Of a stretch of DNA of 31,798 bases, positions 24,908-31,703 are shown one piece after another; the stretch's first letter is position 1, and each line of letters begins with the position of its first letter. Position numbers and translations under genes: made by a program. Source of the stretch: DASUFE01 sp036274675 (GTDB lineage: Bacteria > Pseudomonadota > Gammaproteobacteria > HTCC5015); contig DASUFE010000006.1 in NCBI GenBank assembly GCA_036274675.1, forward strand, positions 1 to 31,798, read 5' to 3'. Under the pieces are notes generated by a model that was not told where the DNA came from, ran no database searches, and worked only from the letters and a program-made list of their open reading frames with translations.

Positions 24908-26476
24908 ATGAACAACCCGCTTTACCGCCTGGGTCTGTCGAGCACTGTCTTCCTGACGGGACTGGCCGTATTGATCGTGGAAATCGCCGCCACCCGCATC
25001 CTGGCGCCCTATTTCGGCAATTCCATTTTTACCTTCTCCAGTGTCATCGGCATCATTCTCGCGGCCTTGAGCCTCGGCTACTACCTGGGCGGCCGCCTCG
25101 CGGACCGCAGGCCCTCGAATTTCCTGTTCTACGGCGTGATCGCCGCCGGCGGAATCAGCGTGCTGCTGCTGCAACTGCTGAACCTGTTACTGCTGCCGCG
25201 AATCGCGTATCAGCTTTCCATGATCCACGGCCCTTTGGCGGTCTCCTCGCTGCTGTTCCTGCTGCCGGCCCTGCTGCTCGGCATGCTGTCGCCCTTCGCC
25301 ATCAAACTGCTGCACGAAGACGATCCCGCGACGGGCGTCGGCAGCGTGTCGGGGCTGGTTTTTTTCTGGTCCACGCTGGGCAGCATCGCCGGCAGCCTGG
25401 GCGCGGGCTTCCTGCTGATCCCGCGCTGGGGCGTCGGCCATATCGTCATCGGAACAGGCGTGGGCCTGCTGCTGCTCGGCTGCGCCGGAATGGCGGCCGC
25501 GGCGCGCGCCCGGCGGCAGCTTGCGGCGGCCGCAGCCGTGCTGCTGCTCGGCTGCGCGCCGGCGCTCCTCGCATACCGGCTTGCCGCGCCGGCGGAAAAA
25601 TCCCTCGTCTACCGGCGCGACGGGCTTTATGAACGCATCGCCGTGCAGGATACTCGTCTGCAAAACCGGCCGGCGCGCCTGCTGTTGCAGGATCGCAATC
25701 CGAACAGCGGCATTTACCTCGACGACGGGTCGCTGGCCTTCGACTACACCCGGTATTTCGAATTGTATCGCCTGTACTCCCCGCGGGTACGGCGCGCGCT
25801 GGCGATCGGCGGGGGCGCCTACTCGGTGCCGCAGGCGCTGCTGCAGCAATTACCGGAGGCGGAAATCGACGTCGCCGAAATCGAACCTCTGCTGCTGCCC
25901 GTGGCGCGCGAGTATTTCGGCTTCGCCGACAGTCCGCGCCTGCACAACCATGTGCTGGACGGCCGGCGCTTCCTGCACGACACGCCGTATCGCTACGAAC
26001 TCATTTTCAGCGATGTCTACCATAACTTCGCGGCGACTCCGCCGCAGTTCAGCAGCCGTGAATTCTACGAGCTCGCGGCGGCGCGCCTCAGCGAGAACGG
26101 CGTCCTGATCGTCAATCATTACGGCAGCCTCGACCCTTCGACGCGGCCGCTGATCCTGTCCCTGCTGCGCACCCTGCGCTCGGTATTTCCGCAAGTGTAT
26201 GTTTATGCGGTAAAGGATCCCGGCAGCCTGGAATTGCAGAATTTTATTTTCGTGGCGCAGCTGCGGCCGGAACGCGTCGACCCCGGTTTGGCGGCAGGCA
26301 TCGCATTCACCTATCCTGAGCTGAAACGCATCGCGGCATTGGAGTATCGCCCCGCAGCCGCGCTGGTGGACGCCGCGATGCTGCTGACCGACGACTACGC
26401 GCCGGTCGAGTACTACGCCGCGCAGGTCGTGCGCCAGTACGACGCCCTGCTGCAATCCCGCCGCAAGGGTTCCTGA
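24908..26476 (+). CDS. Fused membrane / spermidine-synthase-like protein, shorter form
   Basis: 522 residues. About seven hydrophobic segments occupy the first 225 residues, beginning with the family signature VLIVEIAATRILAPYFGNSI. The Rossmann part shows RALAIGGGAYSVPQA (297-310), DVAEIEP (321-327), DGRRFL (351-356) and ELIFSDVYHNFAATPPQFSS (364-383), where D369 sits at the usual aminopropyltransferase catalytic position. It therefore keeps features the two large divergent paralogs have lost, and could transfer an aminopropyl group from decarboxylated SAM. The substrate is not shown by the sequence. A bidirectional terminator follows 53 bp after the stop. Confidence 0.85.
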   Translation: MNNPLYRLGLSSTVFLTGLAVLIVEIAATRILAPYFGNSIFTFSSVIGIILAALSLGYYLGGRLADRRPSNFLFYGVIAAGGISVLLLQLLNLLLLPRIAYQLSMIHGPLAVSSLLFLLPALLLGMLSPFAIKLLHEDDPATGVGSVSGLVFFWSTLGSIAGSLGAGFLLIPRWGVGHIVIGTGVGLLLLGCAGMAAAARARRQLAAAAAVLLLGCAPALLAYRLAAPAEKSLVYRRDGLYERIAVQDTRLQNRPARLLLQDRNPNSGIYLDDGSLAFDYTRYFELYRLYSPRVRRALAIGGGAYSVPQALLQQLPEAEIDVAEIEPLLLPVAREYFGFADSPRLHNHVLDGRRFLHDTPYRYELIFSDVYHNFAATPPQFSSREFYELAAARLSENGVLIVNHYGSLDPSTRPLILSLLRTLRSVFPQVYVYAVKDPGSLELQNFIFVAQLRPERVDPGLAAGIAFTYPELKRIAALEYRPAAALVDAAMLLTDDYAPVEYYAAQVVRQYDALLQSRRKGS

Positions 26477-26528
26477 ATTACCGGCCGGATACAGTACCAA
26501 ATATCTCAGGAGCGCGCTGACACCTAGC

Positions 26529-26556
26529 AAAAAGGGCCGGACAAGCGGCCCTTTTT
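26529..26556. terminator. Bidirectional rho-independent terminator
   Basis: AAAAAGGGCCG-GACAAG-CGGCCCTTTTT, a perfect 11-bp stem with A and T flanks. It serves the spermidine-synthase-like gene (+) and the barrel gene at 26586 (-). Confidence 0.9.
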
Positions 26557-26585
26557 AACGGAGTATCAGCAGGCGCGGCAGGCGG

Positions 26586-27653
26586 TCAGTCGAAGTCGCA
26601 GCGCAGAGTAAATAAAACCGTATCCTCCGAATACTTTTCCTTGCCGTCACGGGTATTCAGTTCCAGCAAGGCGCTGACGCCGTCCTTACCGTAATAGCGC
26701 CACCCGGCGGAGATCAGCAGGCTGTCAGCATCGTCCGGCGGTTGTTCGCCGGAGGTGAACTCCACCGTTTCCGAGGAAGAATCCCGCATCATCACCGCCC
26801 CCAGATAAACCTGGGATTGAGACCCATACCCGATATCGCCGCCGAATTGCGTCTGCTTCAGCTCGAATTTGGCCGCCTCGACCACGGTATCGTCGGTCTC
26901 CGTATAACGATCCTGTTTGTTAGTGACGGACACATAGCCGAGCCGTGCGCCGAAATGCCAGTCGCCGTTCGCCCAGAAACCGTTGATATTGGCGGCGGTG
27001 AAATCGCGCTTTGACGAAAACTTGCTGCGCACGGTTTCCGGCAGCTGCGTTATGAGCAAGGTCGGCGGGGCGCTGGCGTCGATGGTGGTGACGATCTCCG
27101 TCCTGAACTGTTGGGTATCGATATCGCTCGAACCCAGGCTCAGGTCGAAGCTCCAGTTATCCGAGATGAGCCAGCCCAGATAAGGCGTGATCATGGCGCC
27201 CTTGGTTTCCTGATTGCCCATATTAAAGGTGGTATCGATGTCGCCGCGTTCTGAGCCGAGAGCCAGGCCATACAGGAAGTTTTCCGAGAGCGAGAAATCG
27301 AATCCCGCGAGCAGCAGCTCGCTGGCGCCGTCGAAGCGGGTGCGCGTAAAGCTGTTTTCGAATCGGGTGTAACTGGAGTTGACCCAGACGCCCTGGAATC
27401 CGCTGTCGCCGGCGCCCGCGCCGCCGCCCTCGGGCAGCACCAGGCCGCGGAATACGCCCTGCAGATGCGTGCCCACGGCGGAGGTTACCGGCTGCACCTG
27501 CGTCTCCAGCGTGTCCGCGTCAGTGACGGTGTTACTCGGCGCCAGATCCTCTTCATCGGGAAGCGGGATCAGTGTAAAGGCCGAAGCATTGCCCGCATAA
27601 CACAGCAGCAAGGCCAAGAGCGCTTTAACGAAGTGACGGTACAAGGGCTTCAT
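26586..27653 (-). CDS. Outer-membrane autotransporter-type beta-barrel protein (paralog A)
   Basis: 355 residues from the ATG at 27653; the longer upstream frame is rejected because it would cover a promoter block conserved with the paralog. Signal peptide LLALLLCYAGNASA. A 60-80-residue leader containing DADTLETQVQPVTSAVGTHL precedes a Gly-rich spacer, and then the chain is amphipathic strands typical of an autotransporter beta domain (GFDFSLSENFLYGLALGSE, YLGWLISDNWSFDLSLGSSD, WHFGARLGYVS). There is no long passenger, so it is a barrel on its own. It ends LRCDFD, without the terminal aromatic normally seen. It shares its layout with the neighbour at 27868; ligand unknown. Confidence 0.8.
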   Translation of the reverse strand: MKPLYRHFVKALLALLLCYAGNASAFTLIPLPDEEDLAPSNTVTDADTLETQVQPVTSAVGTHLQGVFRGLVLPEGGGAGAGDSGFQGVWVNSSYTRFENSFTRTRFDGASELLLAGFDFSLSENFLYGLALGSERGDIDTTFNMGNQETKGAMITPYLGWLISDNWSFDLSLGSSDIDTQQFRTEIVTTIDASAPPTLLITQLPETVRSKFSSKRDFTAANINGFWANGDWHFGARLGYVSVTNKQDRYTETDDTVVEAAKFELKQTQFGGDIGYGSQSQVYLGAVMMRDSSSETVEFTSGEQPPDDADSLLISAGWRYYGKDGVSALLELNTRDGKEKYSEDTVLFTLRCDFD

Positions 27654-27682
27654 AAGAACCTGCCTGAGGGTGAGAGAGCCGT

Positions 27683-27718
27683 TGCCAAGAATACGGTAAA
27701 AACCCTGGCTGTTGAAGC
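27683..27718 (-). promoter_or_regulatory. Promoter block of barrel gene A
   Basis: On the minus strand GCTTCAAC, then a G/T-rich spacer with GGTTTTT, then GTATTCTTGGCA. TTCAAC (-35-like) and TATTCT (-10-like) are 17 bp apart. The same block with the same spacing is found upstream of the paralog (28984-29019), the best evidence that it is functional. Confidence 0.65.
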
Positions 27719-27822
27719 GCATAGTCTGTGACAAAATTCCGCTTTCCTGGTGTTTTCACCTAGCTTTCAACTTCCTTCACCTGGAACGGATGGGAAAGTC
27801 GTTTTCGGTAATACCGGAAATT

Positions 27823-27849
27823 AAAAAGCCCGGTCAAGCCGGGCTTTTT
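27823..27849 (-). terminator. Rho-independent terminator of barrel gene B
   Basis: AAAAAGCCCGG-TCAAG-CCGGGCTTTTT, a perfect 11-bp stem just past the stop of the 27868 gene. It also separates the two barrel units. Confidence 0.9.
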
Positions 27850-27867
27850 GTTCCATTCGGCATGCGC

Positions 27868-28950
27868 TCACTGAGAGTTAAAGCGCAAGATGAACCACAG
27901 GCCGTCTTCGAGGTACTCCTCCTTGCCATCGCGCTTGCTCCATTCCAGCATGGCGCTGACGCTGTCGCCGTAATAGCGCCAGCCGGCCGCCAGTTGCAGG
28001 CTGTCAGCGTCGTCGGAAGGCTGCTCACCGGACGCGAACACGACCTTATCCGAGGACGAATCTTTCATCATCGTCACGCCGAGAAAGGGTTGTGAGCGCC
28101 GGCCCCAGGCCACGTCCGCGCCGATATAGGTTTGTTCGAATTCCAGACTGGCGCTCGGGACCTCGGTGCCGTCGCTTTCGATATAGGCATCCTGGTCGTT
28201 CCGCATCGACAGGTAGCCGAGCCGCGAACTGAAACTGAAATCGCCCAGGGTCCAGAAACCGTTCAGGTTGGCCGTGGCGAAGCTGCGCTCGGAGGACGTG
28301 CCGCTTGTTATCGTCGTGCCCGACAACGTGCCCAGCCCTTCGGGCACCACCCGGAACTGGTCGGTATCCAGCTCACTGTAGCCGAAACTGAGATCGAAGC
28401 TCCAATTGTCGGAGATCAGCCACCCGTAGTAAGGCGTGACGGTAAGACCCTCGGTCTCCATCTCGCCGTTGTTGAAAGCCGTATCGATCTCGGTGCTCTC
28501 GCTGCCGATGGCCAGGCCCACCAGATGATTTTCCGTGAGCGCAAGATCGTAACCCAGCAAGGCCAGCTCGCTGCTGCCGTCGAAGGCGGTGCGTTCAAAA
28601 GTATTTTCGAAATCCGTGCTGTTGTAATTGAGCCAGAAACTCTGGCCAGGTTCGCCGGCGCCCGCGCCATCGCCCTGCACAGGAGCGGCCTGGAACCGGA
28701 AAATATTATGCAAATGCTCGCTGACGGCAGAGCTGACCGGTTGCACCTGCGCTTCCACAGTATCCACATCGGTCACGACAGTGCCTGCAATAAAATCCTC
28801 CGCGTCAACGCCCGGAATTGCCGGAGCATCGGAGGGCAATATATCCACCGGAATCTCGGGTATGGAAATCAACCCGGCCCATGCCGGGATACCCTGCAGT
28901 AGATACAGGGTTGATAAAAGCTTGAGCAGATTGCGTAATGAGAACGTCAT
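27868..28950 (-). CDS. Outer-membrane autotransporter-type beta-barrel protein (paralog B)
   Basis: 360 residues. Signal peptide ends near GIPAWA. The N-terminal segment TDVDTVEAQVQPVSSAVSEHL matches paralog A (DADTLETQVQPVTSAVGTHL). Barrel strands follow, including GYDLALTENHLVGLAIGSES and YGWLISDNWSFDLSFGYSEL, again nearly the same as in A. Both lack a large passenger and carry a Gly-rich spacer before the barrel. The last residues are WFILRFNSQ, so the aromatic is not terminal. Each copy has its own promoter block and terminator, so they are duplicated transcription units, not an operon. Confidence 0.8.
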   Translation of the reverse strand: MTFSLRNLLKLLSTLYLLQGIPAWAGLISIPEIPVDILPSDAPAIPGVDAEDFIAGTVVTDVDTVEAQVQPVSSAVSEHLHNIFRFQAAPVQGDGAGAGEPGQSFWLNYNSTDFENTFERTAFDGSSELALLGYDLALTENHLVGLAIGSESTEIDTAFNNGEMETEGLTVTPYYGWLISDNWSFDLSFGYSELDTDQFRVVPEGLGTLSGTTITSGTSSERSFATANLNGFWTLGDFSFSSRLGYLSMRNDQDAYIESDGTEVPSASLEFEQTYIGADVAWGRRSQPFLGVTMMKDSSSDKVVFASGEQPSDDADSLQLAAGWRYYGDSVSAMLEWSKRDGKEEYLEDGLWFILRFNSQ

Positions 28951-28983
28951 ATAGGCTTACCTGCGGTGATCCAAAGGAATGGA

Positions 28984-29019
28984 TGCCTAGAATACGAAAA
29001 AACCCTTAATAATTGAAGC
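28984..29019 (-). promoter_or_regulatory. Promoter block of barrel gene B
   Basis: Minus-strand GCTTCAAT...GGGTTTT...CGTATTCTAGGCA, 36 bp, aligned without gaps with 27683-27718. -35-like TTCAAT and -10-like TATTCT are 17 bp apart, about 35 bp upstream of the start codon. Confidence 0.65.
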
Positions 29020-29067
29020 GGGTGTATTCCGGCCAGCCAAATAATAATGACGGTTTTTTTATGAGAC

Positions 29068-29096
29068 AGTCATTTTCGACCAAACAGAAAATGACT
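29068..29096. repeat. REP-like hairpin, copy 1
   Basis: AGTCATTTTC - loop GACCAAACA - GAAAATGACT: a perfect 10-bp stem. The same stem and the loop core ACCAAACA recur at 31355-31387 and 31560-31612, near a RAYT-type transposase; see findings. Confidence 0.8.
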
Positions 29097-29212
29097 ACGG
29101 CCCCTACTTTTCGGGAAGAAAAATGAAATGCCGTATTGCTTTTAAATTAAGTTCGAAACAAATCAATAAAACCAGAAGCGAACGACGGACGGGACATCGC
29201 TATTATAAAGAT

Positions 29213-29237
29213 GCCGAGGGGCGCGCCGCCCCTCGGC
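29213..29237 (-). terminator. Possible terminator of the 29246 lipoprotein gene
   Basis: GCCGAGGGG / CCCCTCGGC, 9-bp stem with a 7-base loop, 8 bp past the stop. On the minus strand the following bases (ATCTTTATAAT) are only weakly T-rich, so termination strength is uncertain. Confidence 0.5.
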
Positions 29238-29245
29238 CACGAGGG

Positions 29246-29761
29246 CTATTTCCCCGAAATGTAAGCCCTGACTTTCTCATCTTTGAATAATTCAATCACC
29301 GCTTCCGCGATACAGCCATTGAGATCCTGCAGCAGCACGCCGCTGCCATGAGTCACTCTTTTATCGATTACTTCGCCATTACCCAGTTTTGCCGTAAACC
29401 GGATTTCGCTGTTCCAATGCATGATTTTATAGATGCTCAACAGATAGTTGACGCTGATATCGATTTTCTTGGCAGCCCCCGGCGTTTTCGTTTTGGTATG
29501 CTTGCCAAGCTCTTTTCTCGCCTGCTCTACCATAACCTGGGTAATATCATGATAGTTGCTGGCCAGCTTGCTGCCCGCGTATGAATATACGATCGCCTGC
29601 TCCTTTGAAGCCTGCACATTATTGAATTGCACATCACCCGTCACGGCCAGCGGAGCAATCAAGTCATCGCGCAAGGGATATTCTTGAGGCTGATAGGCCA
29701 TTGTTCCGCAACCGGTGACAATAACGAAAAAAAATACCCCCAATAAATATTTATATTTCAT
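29246..29761 (-). CDS. Lipoprotein of unknown function
   Basis: 171 residues from the ATG at 29761, supported by AAGGGG 9 bases upstream. Signal MKYKYLLGVFFFVIVTGC has a lipobox (VTGC, Cys18). The mature chain begins PQEYPLRDDLIAPLAVTGDVQFNN; later helix and strand segments (VEQARKELG, KKIDISVNYLLSIYKIMHW, EIRFTAKLGNGEVIDKR) give an alpha/beta lipoprotein domain of the kind common in gammaproteobacterial envelope proteins. No specific family is recognised. The base composition is AT-richer than the barrel genes. Confidence 0.72.
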   Translation of the reverse strand: MKYKYLLGVFFFVIVTGCGTMAYQPQEYPLRDDLIAPLAVTGDVQFNNVQASKEQAIVYSYAGSKLASNYHDITQVMVEQARKELGKHTKTKTPGAAKKIDISVNYLLSIYKIMHWNSEIRFTAKLGNGEVIDKRVTHGSGVLLQDLNGCIAEAVIELFKDEKVRAYISGK

Positions 29762-29800
29762 TTCTGTATCCCCTTTTTTGATGAGTTTAATTATTACCCT

Positions 29801-29814
29801 GGGGCTTAAGCCCC
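29801..29814. promoter_or_regulatory. Perfect palindrome at the expected transcript start of the lipoprotein gene
   Basis: GGGGCTTAAGCCCC is self-complementary and lies just downstream of the predicted -10 of the 29246 gene. It could be an operator or a 5' hairpin. Confidence 0.45.
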
Positions 29815-29819
29815 ACGGC

Positions 29820-29849
29820 AGTATAGTCAAACCTTATCCAGACTGTCCA
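29820..29849 (-). promoter_or_regulatory. Sigma70-like promoter for the 29246 lipoprotein gene
   Basis: Minus-strand TGGACA (29844-29849) and TATACT (29820-29825), 18 bp apart, each five of six consensus bases. The -35 lies in sequence next to the IS3 remnant. Confidence 0.6.
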
Positions 29850-29867
29850 TTTTATCCGGGACACCTC

Positions 29868-29945
29868 AAAGGCTTTTACAATCGCAGACGCAAGCATTCT
29901 CATCTCGACTACAAAAGCCCCGAGGTGTTTGAAAATGCCGCGTGA
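29868..29945 (+). pseudogene. IS3-family transposase 3' remnant
   Basis: The plus-strand frame KGFYNRRRKHSHLDYKSPEVFENAA is the C-terminal end of IS3-family OrfB integrases (usual form FYNxxRxHSxLxYxSPxxFE). Only about 25 residues survive; the DDE domain is absent. The IS end (29951-29975) follows directly. Confidence 0.85.
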
Positions 29946-29950
29946 ATTTG

Positions 29951-29975
29951 TGTCCACTTTTTGGGGTACGGGTCA
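29951..29975. mobile_element. Terminal inverted repeat of the IS3-family remnant
   Basis: On the minus strand it begins TGACCCGTACCCCAAAAAGT and continues to GGACA, the usual form of an IS3-family terminal repeat. It directly abuts the transposase fragment starting at 29976. The element's other end was not found in the window. Confidence 0.75.
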
Positions 29976-30265
29976 GTGCCCGTGCGTTGGTAAGAATAAT
30001 TGAAGTATTGGACATAGTAACGCCCCACCATCTGCATCATCTTGCCGATGCCCTCCTCAGTGCCCGGTGTTGCCAGTAAATGGACATGGTTGATCATCAA
30101 CACATAGGCGTGAACGGCGCAATCATGCTTTTCCGCCGCGGCCGAAAGCTTTTTCAGATAAAAGCGGTAGTCACCCTCCGCATCGAACAATGCATCGCGG
30201 TTATTACCCCTCTGAATTAGGTGCTGAGGTTGCCCAGGAATGACAAAACGCGGCAAGCGTGCCAT
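29976..30265 (-). pseudogene. REP-associated tyrosine transposase (RAYT), 5' fragment, interrupted by IS end
   Basis: From the ATG at 30265 (GAAGG upstream) it reads MARLPRFVIPGQPQHLIQRG...VLMINHVHLLATP...RYYVQYFNYSYQRTGT, the N-terminal part of a Y1/HUH transposase; the HVH in INHVHLL is the metal-binding HUH. RTGT is followed immediately by the IS3 terminal repeat, after which the frame runs into DPYPKKWTQ and stops at 29909. About 97 transposase residues remain; the 3' half is lost here, though a homologous 3' half lies at 30837-31333. Confidence 0.88.
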
Positions 30266-30326
30266 AGAAATACCTTCAATAACTTGAAGGTGGGAAGCTA
30301 ATACACTCACCACCCCTGTAACCCTG

Positions 30327-30353
30327 AAATCAAGGAGTCTGACCCCTTGATTT
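30327..30353. repeat. Left 25-bp inverted repeat, itself a hairpin
   Basis: AAATCAAGG (30327-30335) pairs with CCTTGATTT (30345-30353) around AGTCTGACC. The inner 25 bases match the reverse complement of 30827-30851 at 24 positions, so the AT-rich gene 30389-30805 lies between inverted repeats. Confidence 0.75.
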
Positions 30354-30388
30354 CTTGAATTCACCACCCAACTGCTCCAGTTGATCCT

Positions 30389-30805
30389 CTATGGGTGACT
30401 CCTTGATTTTATATAGACTCCTAAAAAACCGCACACAATCAGCAATGTAAAAGAGCCAATCACATAAATTGTAATCATTATGTTTCCAATCCTCGCACTA
30501 CCCACGTCTTCATTTCTGTATTGACTCAAAACTTTTAAATATCGGCCTCCATAGCTGAAGTAGACATAATTGAGTCCAATATATACTAATGCAATACTCG
30601 CCCATCCTAATTTAGAAAGCTCTGGTAATTTAATCTTGATCCCTGTTATAAGATTTATAATTATAGATAGAGTTAAAATATTAAGCGCTAATACGACTGC
30701 CATCATCATGCAAGCATGGGCCTTATGATAAAAAAAACTCTCTCCATTAACTTTTCTGCTCCACTGGTAGAGTTTATAGAACAAGTATTCGTAAACGTTA
30801 ATCAT
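30389..30805 (-). CDS. AT-rich small membrane protein, function unknown
   Basis: 138 residues from the ATG at 30805 (a TTG at 30832 would add 9). A Tyr/Lys-rich start (MINVYEYLFYKLYQWSRKVNG) precedes about three hydrophobic helices (MMAVVLALNILTLSIIINLI, WASIALVYIGLNYVYF, GNIMITIYVIGSFTLLIVCG). Codon and base use are clearly more AT-rich than in the rest of the window, a sign of separate origin. It is bounded by 25-bp inverted repeats and by transposase fragments, so it looks like carried cargo. No family is named. Confidence 0.7.
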   Translation of the reverse strand: MINVYEYLFYKLYQWSRKVNGESFFYHKAHACMMMAVVLALNILTLSIIINLITGIKIKLPELSKLGWASIALVYIGLNYVYFSYGGRYLKVLSQYRNEDVGSARIGNIMITIYVIGSFTLLIVCGFLGVYIKSRSHP

Positions 30806-30826
30806 TCCCACATGCCTTGCAAAGAT

Positions 30827-30851
30827 AATCAAGGGGTCAGACTCCTCGATT
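30827..30851. repeat. Right 25-bp inverted repeat
   Basis: AATCAAGGGGTCAGACTCC and the following bases are the reverse complement, with one mismatch, of 30328-30352. It overlaps the 3' end of the transposase fragment. Confidence 0.75.
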
Positions 30852-31333
30852 TTCGATATGCTGCCGACTTCCTATCCCCCCATGCCCGCGGGATTGAACC
30901 TTGCGTTCTAATTTCTTTTCCATCCTCCGCTTGAACCGATCGCTCCCCAGCACCCAAGCCTTATTGGTCGCTTCGCGTATGTCCTCCAGCGTCATCTGCG
31001 GGATACGGGTCCGGAACAGTTGCCGATAGGCCTCCTGCCGTTCTTCATCCTGCCTGCCCAATCCCAGGTATTCTCCGTGCGGCCTGATCAATTTGTCTTC
31101 TTTCCCCAAGGCATTGTATCGATAACTTGACCATGGATATTCAGACGGATGTTTCACCATATCCGCCCTTACTGGGTTCAACTCGATGTAGCGCATGCAG
31201 GTTAACAGATAGTGTTCGCTATCCACCAACGTCGCCTTATACCGGCCTTCCCACAGGGTGCCCGTGCGTTGGTAAGAATAATTGAAGTATTGGACATAGT
31301 AACGCCCCACCATTTGCATCATCTTACCGATGC
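30837..31333 (-). pseudogene. REP-associated tyrosine transposase (RAYT), 3' fragment
   Basis: MMQMVGRYYVQYFNYSYQRTGTLWEGRYK..., then YIELNPVRADMVKHPSEYPWSSYRYNALG, the unmistakable C-terminal half of RAYT/Y1 transposases. The 76 bp at 31258-31333 match 29976-30051 of the 5' fragment with two mismatches. The HUH half is missing: homology stops at 31333, shortly before REP-like hairpin copy 2. The tail after about KKLERKVQ runs into the right inverted repeat. It is not a working gene. Confidence 0.88.
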
Positions 31334-31354
31334 TTTAAGTGCAAAAACAGGGTA

Positions 31355-31387
31355 GGAGTCATTTTCAACCAAACAAAAAATGACTCC
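31355..31387. repeat. REP-like hairpin, copy 2
   Basis: GGAGTCATTTT - loop CAACCAAACAA - AAAATGACTCC, a perfect 11-bp stem, extendable with mismatches. Same family as 29068-29096 and 31560-31612. Confidence 0.85.
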
Positions 31388-31395
31388 GACCCCAT

Positions 31396-31560
31396 TTATT
31401 CGGTCGCACCACCCGGTGAGATTTGCTTTAACAAGTGATTGCTGGTTCTAGCAGCTATTATCAGATCAAAGAAGTAGCCGCTCGGGTCCGTGTACCGGAT
31501 CGGGTTGTTCAGCACATAGCTGTAGCGGTTGTAGTTCTGGGAGTTATCGGGCGCCAACAA
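31396..31560 (-). pseudogene. Fragment of an RHS/YD-repeat protein core end
   Basis: The minus-strand frame has NSQNYNRYSYVLNNPIRYTDPSGYF, the signature end of the RHS-associated core domain (NRYxYVxNNPxxYxDPxG). In intact RHS proteins a variable toxin-like tail follows; here FDLIIAARTSNHLLKQISPGGATE and a stop come next. The upstream part is cut off by REP-like hairpin copy 3. Only about 54 residues remain, so this is a remnant. Confidence 0.82.
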
Positions 31561-31612
31561 AATAGGGTCGGAGTCATTTTCAACCAAACAAAAAATGACT
31601 CCGACCCTATTT
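31560..31612. repeat. REP-like hairpin, copy 3, long perfect stem
   Basis: A 21-bp perfect stem (31560-31580 and 31592-31612) including AGGGTCGGAGTCATTTT on the left arm, with an 11-base loop CAACCAAACAA. It is the longest and cleanest of the three copies. Confidence 0.9.
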
Positions 31613-31641
31613 ATTGTATAAAACGGTACGATGCGAGGTGT

Positions 31642-31703
31642 ATCAGGGGATCAGGGGATCAGGGGATCAGGGGATCAGGGGATCAGGGGATCAGGGGATC
31701 AGG
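31642..31703. repeat. 8-bp tandem repeat, seven full copies plus part
   Basis: ATCAGGGG repeated head to tail from 31642 to 31697, then ATCAGG. All seven full copies are identical. An 8-bp unit is out of step with codons, so a copy change would shift any frame crossing it. Confidence 0.95.

Noticed and set aside
27654..27734. N-terminal extension of barrel protein A
   Set aside because: It would place codons over the promoter block conserved with the paralog, and the internal ATG begins a proper signal peptide.
31642..31703. CRISPR array
   Set aside because: The unit is 8 bp with no spacers; it is a simple tandem repeat.
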